Assembly: GCA_964634675.1 (NCBI GenBank)
Contig: CAZWLH010000059.1
Span: 1-9,603 of the forward strand
Length of the DNA stretch: 9,603 nt
From: UMGS172 sp964634675
GTDB lineage: Bacteria > Bacillota > Clostridia > Oscillospirales > Acutalibacteraceae
Reading direction: 5' to 3'
Shown: positions 1 to 6,164 of the stretch, one piece after another
How the letters are laid out: every line of letters starts with the position of its first letter
How positions within the stretch are numbered: position 1 is the stretch's first letter
Made by a program: the position numbers and the translations under genes
Notes under the pieces: generated by a model
The model's input: the letters and a program-made list of their open reading frames with translations, nothing else
The model's database searches: none
Told to the model about the DNA's origin: nothing

Positions 1-100
1 TTGAGTTGTTTTTTCTATTATTTTTGTTACCTATCTATTGTATCATAACAAATTTTTTCCGTCGGGCGCGATTTGGCCGGAAACTCTTTTATCATATCAC

Positions 101-129
101 TTGAAAATTCTCGCTTTAAATGGTATAGT
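101..129 (+). promoter_or_regulatory. Sigma-A-type promoter of the YfhO-family gene
   Basis: TTGAAA (101-106) and TATAGT (124-129) are separated by exactly 17 bp. Transcription would start near 136, giving a leader of about 37 nt before the ATG at 173. The flanking DNA is AT-rich. The first 100 bases of the window show no gene, only AT-rich sequence with T-runs that may belong to the end of an upstream unit. Confidence 0.65.
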
Positions 130-172
130 ATAGTTTGAAATATTGTATTTTTATTTAAAAAAGGAGAAACCG

Positions 173-2905
173 ATGTTTTTCAATAAAAACGAATCCGTAC
201 TGAAAAAACCGAAGGAAATGAAGCTTATTGTTTTCCTGCTCGGACTGCTGACTGCGGCGGCATTTTTTGTTCCGTTTATGATAAAGGATAACGGATATTT
301 TATCTTTTTCGGAGACTTTAACGTTCAGCAGATACCGTTTTATCAGCACTGCCACGAAATGGTGCGCTCGGGTCAATTTTTCGGCTGGGACTGGCAGACC
401 GACTTGGGCTCGAACTTCATCGGCTCCTATTCGTTCTACCTGCTCGGAAGTCCGTTCTTTTGGATAACACTGCTGTTCCCCAACAGCTTTGTTCCATATC
501 TTATGGGGCCGTTGCTGATACTGAAATTCGCCTGTGCGGCACTGACCGGCTATATGTTCATCCGCCGCTTCACCGCAAGACCCGAATCGGCCGTTATCGG
601 CGGACTGCTTTATTCCTTCAGCGGTTTTTCGATTTATAATGTATTCTTCAACCATTTTCACGAAGCCATAATCGTCTTCCCCTTGCTTTTGCTGGCAATG
701 GAAAAGTTTATGGCGGAAAAATCGCGCGGACCGCTCATTTTCGCAGTATTCCTTGCGGCACTGACAAACTACTTTTTCTTTTTCGGAATGGTGGTTTTCG
801 TCGTTATCTATTGGGCGGTCAGAATGCTTTCGGGCAGCTTCAAATTTAAGGTATCGGAATTTTTCATAATGCTGTTCGAATGCGTGCTCGGCCTTTTGCT
901 CTCGGCCGGAGTACTGCTTCCGACAGTGCTTGAGGTCATTCAAAACGACCGATTGAGCAGTATTATGAGCGGTTGGGGCTCTGTGCTTTACGGCAAGGAG
1001 CAGATATTCTTAAACGTCTTGGAATGCTTCTTCTTTCCTCCCGACCTGCCTGCACGTCCGGTATTCTTCCCCGGTGCCGACGTAAAATGGTCGTCACTCG
1101 GCGGTTGGCTGCCCTTGTTCGGTATGACCGGAGTTATCGCCTGGCTCAAGTCCGAAAAGAAGGGGAGCTGGCTTCGCCGCATATTGGTCATCTCGATATT
1201 TATGGCCTTGGTGCCGGGACTCAATTCGGTTTTCTCAATGCTCAACACGTCGTACTATGCGCGTTGGTACTTTATGCCTATTCTTCTGATGTGCCTTGCC
1301 ACCGCAACGGCGCTTGAGGACGTTGATGTCGATTGGAGCTCGGCCTGGCGCTGGAACACCGGCATAACGCTCGCCTTCACGTTGGTGATCGGACTGCTTC
1401 CCACCGTCGACAATGCGACCGGTAAAATCACAAAATGGGGACTTTATACCGATTCGGCAACTAATCCGATAAAATTCATTTATCAGTCGGTGCTTTCAAA
1501 ATTCGACCCCGACGTTATCGTCGACGGCGATGTTTATGATCTGCGTTTTTGGGTGACCTGTGCGATCTCACTGCTTTCCTGTGTTGCCCTGCGCGCAATA
1601 ATACCGGTAATAAAGGAAAAGAGAACCTCGGTTTTCAGACCAATCATTGTTCTGATCTGTACCGTTTCGGTCGCCTATTCGGCCTTCTTTATCTCCTGCG
1701 GACAGCAGCATTCCTATGAGATAGAGGACGTTATGATCGATCAGCTTATCGAGGGCAAGGTGTCGATCTCGGACAGTGAGAATTTTTCAAGGGTCGACGT
1801 TTATGACGGAGTCGATAACACGGGACTTTATCTCGGACTTTCTTCCGTAAACTACTTCCACTCGATAGTTCCTGCAAGCGTTGTTGAGTTTTATGAATTC
1901 ATCGGAGTTTCCCGTTCGGTGGCCTCAAGACCCAACACCACCTACGATGCGCTGAGACCCTTACTGTCGGTCGAATATATGCTCGACCCCGATATCGAAA
2001 ATTCAAAAAGCTTTGCCGATTCCGACGGACTGACCGAAATGCCCGGTTACTCATATCACTCTACGGAATGCGGCTATACAATATACAGAAACGACAACTA
2101 TATTCCGTTAGGCTTCACCTATGACTATTATATCGACGAAGCCACCATCACCGAATACAGTGACAGCCGACGAACCCACCTTATGCTCAAGGCTCTTCTT
2201 ATCGAAGACAAGGACAATGAAGCGCTTTCGGCCTATCTTACCGATATCAAGAACGAATACAGCATCGGCAAGGACCCTGTCGGAATAAAACCGATGATGT
2301 TCAACAGCACGGCACTTGCCTCCGACTCGGCCGCAAGAAGAGCCGTTTCGGCCCACTCCTTTAAAACCGATACCAACGGCTTCACGGCGCACATTTCGAT
2401 GGACAGAGACAACCTTGTTTTCTTCTCGGTGCCATATCACGACGGCTGGACCGCCCGTGTCAACGGACAAAAGGCCGAAATTTACCGTGTCAACAAGGGC
2501 TTTATGGCCGTCGTTGCGCCCGAGGGTGTTTGTGAGATCACCTTTGAATTTGAGACTCCGGGACTTAAAGTCGGACTTGCCGTAACGCTTCTGACCGTTG
2601 TTGTCATTGCGGCATATCTCGGTGCGGTCGCCATAAAGCGCAGCCGCATACCGGCAAAGGCACCGGAATACCCCGAGGGCGAGGTCACAAGGCACCGTGT
2701 CGATGCCTATATCGCCGAAAACTACCGAGCCGAAAATCCCGACGACGACTATCTGCTCGACAATATCGACAAGGAAAGCATTGAGGCGTATCAAGGCTTC
2801 AGCGGCGGCTTCGTAATAGATGATTTGGCCGTTGATGAGCTCGACACCGATACCGCTTCGAACAGCTCGGAAGAGAGCGGCAGTGAAAACGGCCGACTCG
2901 ATTAG
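173..2905 (+). CDS. YfhO-family polytopic membrane protein, putative GT-C glycosyltransferase
   Basis: A 910-residue integral membrane protein. The ATG at 173 is chosen because AAGGAG (161-166) lies 6 nt upstream; an in-frame TTG at 143 would put this site inside the coding region. After a lysine-rich start, a first membrane segment (about 17-36) is followed by the outer loop GDFNVQQIPFY (47-57), the YfhO/GT-C signature in which D48 is the likely catalytic acid, and WDWQTDLGSN (72-81). About a dozen further hydrophobic segments run to about residue 507. A large extracytoplasmic region (about 508-796) ends in the typical YfhO block PYHDGWTARVNG, then comes a last membrane helix (about 797-821). 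Residues 822-910 form an unusually acidic, presumably cytoplasmic tail. Family members in Bacillus, Listeria and Staphylococcus transfer sugars from lipid carriers to lipoteichoic acid, working with CsbB and GtcA-type partners; none is seen here, so acceptor and sugar are unknown. Family assignment is strong, exact function inferred. Confidence 0.88.
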   Translation: MFFNKNESVLKKPKEMKLIVFLLGLLTAAAFFVPFMIKDNGYFIFFGDFNVQQIPFYQHCHEMVRSGQFFGWDWQTDLGSNFIGSYSFYLLGSPFFWITLLFPNSFVPYLMGPLLILKFACAALTGYMFIRRFTARPESAVIGGLLYSFSGFSIYNVFFNHFHEAIIVFPLLLLAMEKFMAEKSRGPLIFAVFLAALTNYFFFFGMVVFVVIYWAVRMLSGSFKFKVSEFFIMLFECVLGLLLSAGVLLPTVLEVIQNDRLSSIMSGWGSVLYGKEQIFLNVLECFFFPPDLPARPVFFPGADVKWSSLGGWLPLFGMTGVIAWLKSEKKGSWLRRILVISIFMALVPGLNSVFSMLNTSYYARWYFMPILLMCLATATALEDVDVDWSSAWRWNTGITLAFTLVIGLLPTVDNATGKITKWGLYTDSATNPIKFIYQSVLSKFDPDVIVDGDVYDLRFWVTCAISLLSCVALRAIIPVIKEKRTSVFRPIIVLICTVSVAYSAFFISCGQQHSYEIEDVMIDQLIEGKVSISDSENFSRVDVYDGVDNTGLYLGLSSVNYFHSIVPASVVEFYEFIGVSRSVASRPNTTYDALRPLLSVEYMLDPDIENSKSFADSDGLTEMPGYSYHSTECGYTIYRNDNYIPLGFTYDYYIDEATITEYSDSRRTHLMLKALLIEDKDNEALSAYLTDIKNEYSIGKDPVGIKPMMFNSTALASDSAARRAVSAHSFKTDTNGFTAHISMDRDNLVFFSVPYHDGWTARVNGQKAEIYRVNKGFMAVVAPEGVCEITFEFETPGLKVGLAVTLLTVVVIAAYLGAVAIKRSRIPAKAPEYPEGEVTRHRVDAYIAENYRAENPDDDYLLDNIDKESIEAYQGFSGGFVIDDLAVDELDTDTASNSSEESGSENGRLD

Positions 2906-2910
2906 CCTTC

Positions 2911-2943
2911 AAGACCGACGGAAGAATTTCCGTCGGTCTTTTT
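2911..2943 (+). terminator. Rho-independent terminator of the YfhO-family gene
   Basis: A perfect 13-bp stem, AAGACCGACGGAA (2911-2923) with TTCCGTCGGTCTT (2928-2940), closes a 4-nt GAAT loop and runs into a TTTTT tract (2939-2943). It starts 5 nt after the stop codon, so the gene is very probably not co-transcribed with the MATE gene downstream. Confidence 0.92.
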
Positions 2944-2984
2944 AGGGTTGACATAAATTTATTTCGGAATTATCTATACATTAC

Positions 2985-3092
2985 GTATCCACACTATCCA
3001 CAGAGTTTTCCACAGGAAAACGGCTTGATTTCACCGCAAAAACGGTCGAATTCCGCCTTGCCTGTGAACATCCTTGTGGAAAACGTGGATAA
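2985..3092. other. Cluster of five DnaA-box-like 9-mers
   Basis: Each of five 9-mers differs from the DnaA box TTATCCACA at one position. On the + strand they are GTATCCACA (2985-2993), CTATCCACA (2994-3002) and TTTTCCACA (3006-3014). On the - strand they are TTTTCCACA (3075-3083) and TTATCCACG (3084-3092). The first two and the last two abut with no gap, and the two groups face each other across 60 bp. An AT-rich tract with TTTAAATT lies just downstream (about 3111-3130). The arrangement resembles part of a replication origin or a DnaA-titrating or DnaA-regulated site. No dnaA, dnaN, rpmH or other origin-linked gene is present, so the function is open. The boxes are seen directly; binding is inferred. 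This cluster, the preceding terminator and the MATE promoter account for most of the 352-bp gap; nothing else stands out in it. Confidence 0.5.
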
Positions 3093-3186
3093 CTTTTAAG
3101 GTTGCCTGTGTAAACATAATTTAAATTTAAGGCTTTCAGGGCGGCTTTAAATACAATTTGTAGCTTCCGAAAGACTTGACAAACTC

Positions 3187-3215
3187 TTTACAACAATTGG
3201 GCTCGGCGGTATAAT
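3187..3215 (+). promoter_or_regulatory. Promoter of the MATE transporter gene
   Basis: TTTACA (3187-3192) and a perfect TATAAT (3210-3215) are 17 bp apart. The start point would be near 3222, leaving a leader of about 36 nt before the ATG at 3258. A second -35-like TTGACA (3176-3181) sits 11 bp further upstream but is 28 bp from the -10, too far to pair with it. Confidence 0.7.
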
Positions 3216-3257
3216 TCGTTTTGGACAATAATTCGAAAGCATTGCGGGGTGACTGAT

Positions 3258-4616
3258 ATGGCACGGGAGAATGTTCTCGATAACGATTATTTCGGAACCG
3301 AAAGCATCGGGAAAATACTTTTGAAACTGGCTCCGCCGGTTATGCTGGCTCAGCTTATACAGGCACTTTACAATATCGTCGACAGCCTTTTTGTCGGCCG
3401 CTATTCCGAATCGGGACTGACGGCTCTGTCGATAGTTTATCCGTTACAGCTTCTTATGATAGCACTTGCAGTCGGAACGGGCGTCGGAATAAATACGGTT
3501 ATGTCTTTTAAATTAGGTGTAAGGGATGAACGCAGTGCCGACGAATATGCCGGTATGGCGGCTCCGCTTGCAACGGTGCTTTGGGCGGTTTTTGCGGCGG
3601 CGGTCTATGCTCTTCTGCCGTTTTACGCACGGATACAGACAAGCTCTCCCGAGGTCATCGCCGATGTTATGACCTACGGACGGATCGTCTGCGTTTTCAG
3701 TTTCGGACTGTTTTTCGAAAGCGTTTGGACAAAGGTGATACAGGCTCGGGGCGATATGAGAACACCGACCGTAGCTCAAATAGTCGGTGCCGCCGTCAAT
3801 ATAATCTTAGATCCCGTTTTGATATTCGGACTCTTCGGTCTGCCCGAGATGGGCTTGGCAGGTGCTGCGGCTGCCACCGTGACAGGACAGATAGCCGCGG
3901 CACTGATAGTTATGAAAAAGGGCTTTCGCAAAGCACTGGCTTTCAAGCTGTTCGCACGCTATGCCGCCGACATTTTCAAGCTCGGAATGCCGAACATTCT
4001 TATGCAGTCGGCCTATACTCTCTATATTTTCGGTCTCAACGCAATTCTTGCCACCTTCTGCGATGCCGCCGTCACGGTGCTCGGACTTTATTATAAATGG
4101 CAGACCTTTTTCTTTATTCCGCTCGGTGCAATGCAGACCTGCATAGTGCCGGTAATCAGCTATAACTATGCCGCAGGCAACCCAAAGCGCTGCAAAAAGA
4201 CCCTCAACACCTCGATACTTTTCGGCTTTGCTCTGATGTTTTTGGGCACGCTTTGCTTTTTGTTTTTGCCGAGACAGATGCTTTCCTTTTTCTCGAAAGA
4301 TCCCGATGTCATCTCGATAGGTGTCACCGCCTTCAGGATCATAGGACTGAGCTTCATTCCTCTGGTGACATCTCTCACTTACCCGGTTCTGTTTCAGGCG
4401 GTCGGAAAAAGTACCGTCAGCTCACTTCTTACCGTCATACGCACCGTTATCCTGTTCGTTCCGCTCGCCTTCCTGTTTTCAAGATTAGGACTTGAGTATT
4501 TTTGGCTGACCTATCCCGTGACCGACTCGGTCACCTCGGTTGTCGGAGTATTGCTTTCCGCCGCCTTTTTCAAAAATCCTTACAAAGCTTCGAAAAGCCC
4601 GGAAAAACAGGTATAA
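3258..4616 (+). CDS. MATE family efflux transporter (MepA/NorM-like)
   Basis: A 452-residue polytopic membrane protein, the usual length for MATE exporters, which extrude drugs or metabolites using a Na+ or H+ gradient. The ATG at 3258 is preferred over the in-frame GTG at 3249, because GGGGTGA (3246-3252) forms a good ribosome binding site 5 nt before the ATG and overlaps the GTG. The first half begins with the typical LAPPVMLAQLIQALYNIVD stretch (about 24-42) and FVGRYSESGLTALSI; the conserved QARGDMRTPT (162-171) and N181-x3-D185-P186 follow. The second half repeats the pattern at a lower level, with LFQAVGKS in the position equivalent to QARGD. It has its own promoter and a terminator on each side, so it is probably monocistronic. 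The substrate cannot be read from the sequence, and no drug-resistance regulator is adjacent. Confidence 0.93.
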   Translation: MARENVLDNDYFGTESIGKILLKLAPPVMLAQLIQALYNIVDSLFVGRYSESGLTALSIVYPLQLLMIALAVGTGVGINTVMSFKLGVRDERSADEYAGMAAPLATVLWAVFAAAVYALLPFYARIQTSSPEVIADVMTYGRIVCVFSFGLFFESVWTKVIQARGDMRTPTVAQIVGAAVNIILDPVLIFGLFGLPEMGLAGAAAATVTGQIAAALIVMKKGFRKALAFKLFARYAADIFKLGMPNILMQSAYTLYIFGLNAILATFCDAAVTVLGLYYKWQTFFFIPLGAMQTCIVPVISYNYAAGNPKRCKKTLNTSILFGFALMFLGTLCFLFLPRQMLSFFSKDPDVISIGVTAFRIIGLSFIPLVTSLTYPVLFQAVGKSTVSSLLTVIRTVILFVPLAFLFSRLGLEYFWLTYPVTDSVTSVVGVLLSAAFFKNPYKASKSPEKQV

Positions 4617-4621
4617 ATATA

Positions 4622-4671
4622 AAAGCCTTCCGTCATAAATCTTAAACGACTTATGGCAGAAGGCTTTATTG
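4622..4671. terminator. Bidirectional terminator between the MATE and Nudix genes
   Basis: The arms 4622-4638 and 4651-4667 pair over 17 positions with one C-A mismatch and one G-T wobble, around a 12-nt loop. On the + strand the stem runs into TTTATTGTTT; on the - strand it runs into a T-rich TTTTATATTTAT. The hairpin starts 5 bp after the MATE stop and ends 5 bp before the Nudix stop, so one structure could serve both convergent genes. Confidence 0.8.
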
Positions 4672-4672
4672 T

Positions 4673-5218
4673 TTAAAATTCGCCTCGGCGTTTCAGCTCA
4701 CAAAGCTTTAGCACTGCGGCTTGTGTCTTGGCGTCCTTGATCTCGCCCGACATTATCATTTCAACCGCTTTTTCAAGCGGTATTTTTTCACTTTCCAAAA
4801 ATTCGCCGTCATCAAGGTCGGCATCGCCCTTGTGCAAACCCTTTGCGGCATACATCCAAATGATCTCGCCGCAATAGCCCGGTGACGGATAAAGCTGACC
4901 CAACGAAACCATCTCGTCGGCGGTCATTCCCGTTTCCTCACGAAGCTCTCTTATTCCGCACCCGAGCGGATCCTCATCGCCGTCACGCTTTCCTGCCGGT
5001 ATTTCGTATATTACCTCCTTATAAGGATAGCGAAACTGCTTTACCATATATATTTCGTTATCTTCGGTGACTGCGGCAACGCAGACTCCGCCGTTGTGCT
5101 CAACGACCTCCCGTCCCGACACACGTCCGTCGGGGAGCTCTGCCTTGTCGACTCTGAGACTTATTATTCTGCCCTTATACTTATACTCGCTTGAAAGGGT
5201 TTTTTCTTCCAAATTCAT
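4673..5218 (-). CDS. Nudix hydrolase, ADP-ribose pyrophosphatase-like
   Basis: A 181-residue soluble protein of typical NudF/ADPRase length. Such enzymes cleave ADP-ribose or other nucleotide sugars to AMP plus a sugar phosphate in the cytoplasm. The Nudix box is complete: G76-x5-E82-x7-R90-E91-L92-x-E94-E95-x-G97-M98, with E94 and E95 the expected metal ligands. P113 lies 16 residues past G97 within SPGYCGE, the spacing that marks the ADP-ribose branch. The N-terminal YKYKGRIISLRVDKAELPDG and the VKQFRYPYKEVIYEIPAG stretch are also typical. The ATG at 5218 follows GAGG with a 7-nt spacer. The gene is divergent from the M14 peptidase across only 42 bp, and its best promoter lies within that gene. 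Activity on other nucleotide sugars or flavin cofactors cannot be excluded. Confidence 0.92.
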   Translation of the reverse strand: MNLEEKTLSSEYKYKGRIISLRVDKAELPDGRVSGREVVEHNGGVCVAAVTEDNEIYMVKQFRYPYKEVIYEIPAGKRDGDEDPLGCGIRELREETGMTADEMVSLGQLYPSPGYCGEIIWMYAAKGLHKGDADLDDGEFLESEKIPLEKAVEMIMSGEIKDAKTQAAVLKLCELKRRGEF

Positions 5219-5260
5219 AACATTGCCTCGCTTTGCATATTTTTTAAAAGAGGTGAGCTT

Positions 5261-6163
5261 ATGGGTTCAATTATAAATCATTACGACTGCGATTACAACG
5301 GTTTTGAGGCGATTTTTAAAGATTTGAGCCTGCAATATCCGTTTATCAAGGTTTTAAATATCGGAAAAACGGTGTTGGGGAGAAGCATTAAGGCACTGTC
5401 GATAGGCAACACGAAAAATGCCGTGCTTTATACCGCCGCTATTCACGGAAGCGAACGTCTGACCGCCGCAATACTTATGAAGTTCTTTGAGGAGCTGTGC
5501 GATGCACTGTACCTCGGAAAGCCGCTTGCAGGCGTCGATATCGGGCGCGTGCTTTACGGAAAGGGAGCGGTGTTTGTTCCCGTATGCAATCCCGACGGCT
5601 GTGAAATAGCGCTAAAGGGAGACAAGGGCGCTATTCGGTACTCAGACAAAATAAAGCGGCTTTGCCAAGGCGATTTCGAGCATTGGAACGCCAACGCCCG
5701 AGGGGTCGATCTCAACCACAATTTCGATGCCGGGTGGGAGCGGCTGCATAAGGCCGAGCGTGAGGCCGGCTATTTCGGCCCCGGACCCACACGCTTCGGA
5801 GGAAGCTCTCCCCGTTCCGAGCCAGAGACCGAGGCTCTTTGCCGCCTTTGTGAGGAGCTTGATTTCAGGTATGTTATCTGTCTTCATTCGCAGGGAGAGG
5901 TTATATATTGGGACTATGACGGGATCGACACTCTGAGAGGGCGAAAAATGGCCGAGATATTCGCCGCCTCAAGCCGCTATGCCTTGGAAGTTCCGACCGG
6001 CATCGCCACAGGAGGCGGATTAAAGGATTGGTTTATTGAAAAATTTCGCCGACCGGGCTTCACCGTAGAGCTCGGAAAAGGAAAAAATCCCCTCCCGTGG
6101 TCTTCGGGAGAGGAAATTTACGAAAGAGTCAAGGAAATGCTGACGCTCGGACTTATAATGTGA
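5261..6163 (+). CDS. M14 family zinc carboxypeptidase, probably acting on muropeptides
   Basis: A 300-residue single-domain peptidase. The ATG at 5261 is preceded by AGAGGTGA (5249-5256) at 4 nt. The zinc site is complete: H62 and E65 in AAIHGSERLTA, and H209 in CLHSQGE. The substrate-binding residues fall in ARGVDLNHNF (R147, N152), and E270 in FTVELGKG is the expected catalytic general base. The overall pattern, including VFVPVCNPDG and GKGKNPLP, matches the bacterial M14 branch of gamma-D-glutamyl-diaminopimelate endopeptidases (ENP I, YqgT-like), which cut cell-wall peptides. No signal peptide, LysM domain or other wall anchor is visible, so a role in the cytoplasm, for example on recycled muropeptides, is more likely than secretion. 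No clear own promoter was found in the short divergent gap. The gene ends 1 bp from the convergent GH13 gene and carries that gene's terminator in codons 274-285. Substrate is inferred from family likeness. Confidence 0.9.
   Translation: MGSIINHYDCDYNGFEAIFKDLSLQYPFIKVLNIGKTVLGRSIKALSIGNTKNAVLYTAAIHGSERLTAAILMKFFEELCDALYLGKPLAGVDIGRVLYGKGAVFVPVCNPDGCEIALKGDKGAIRYSDKIKRLCQGDFEHWNANARGVDLNHNFDAGWERLHKAEREAGYFGPGPTRFGGSSPRSEPETEALCRLCEELDFRYVICLHSQGEVIYWDYDGIDTLRGRKMAEIFAASSRYALEVPTGIATGGGLKDWFIEKFRRPGFTVELGKGKNPLPWSSGEEIYERVKEMLTLGLIM
5270..5298 (-). promoter_or_regulatory. Candidate promoter of the Nudix gene, inside the peptidase coding region
   Basis: Read on the - strand, TTGTAA (5293-5298) is followed after 17 bp by a perfect TATAAT (5270-5275). 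Transcription would start near 5263, leaving a leader of about 45 nt before the Nudix ATG. The element lies in codons 4-13 of the divergent peptidase gene. Sequence match only. Confidence 0.45.
6082..6114 (-). terminator. Intrinsic terminator of the GH13 gene, embedded in the peptidase gene
   Basis: On the - strand, TCCTCTCCCG (6105-6114) pairs with CGGGAGGGGA (6088-6097) over 10 bp with one T-G wobble, around a 7-nt loop, and runs straight into TTTTTT (6082-6087). It lies about 50 nt past the GH13 stop codon and within codons 274-285 of the convergent peptidase. On the + strand no T-run follows, so it should stop only GH13 transcription. Confidence 0.75.
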
Positions 6164-6164
6164 C

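Noticed and set aside
56..83. Inverted repeat TTTCCG/CGGAAA upstream of the first promoter
   Set aside because: It has only 6 bp of stem with a 16-nt loop and no proper T-run on the + strand; too weak to call a terminator or operator.
143..172. Upstream TTG extension of the YfhO-family gene
   Set aside because: The ribosome binding site AAGGAG for the ATG at 173 would lie within it, and the start near 136 would leave almost no leader.
155..943. A 262-codon open frame on the - strand opposite the YfhO-family gene; similar ones at 2108-2794 and 8428-9078
   Set aside because: They are antisense to well-supported genes, lack start signals, and translate to charged sequence without recognisable motifs.
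2906..3257. A full call of chromosomal oriC for this gap
   Set aside because: There is no dnaA, dnaN or rpmH nearby, no gene-direction switch, and GC skew could not be computed; reported only as a DnaA-box cluster.
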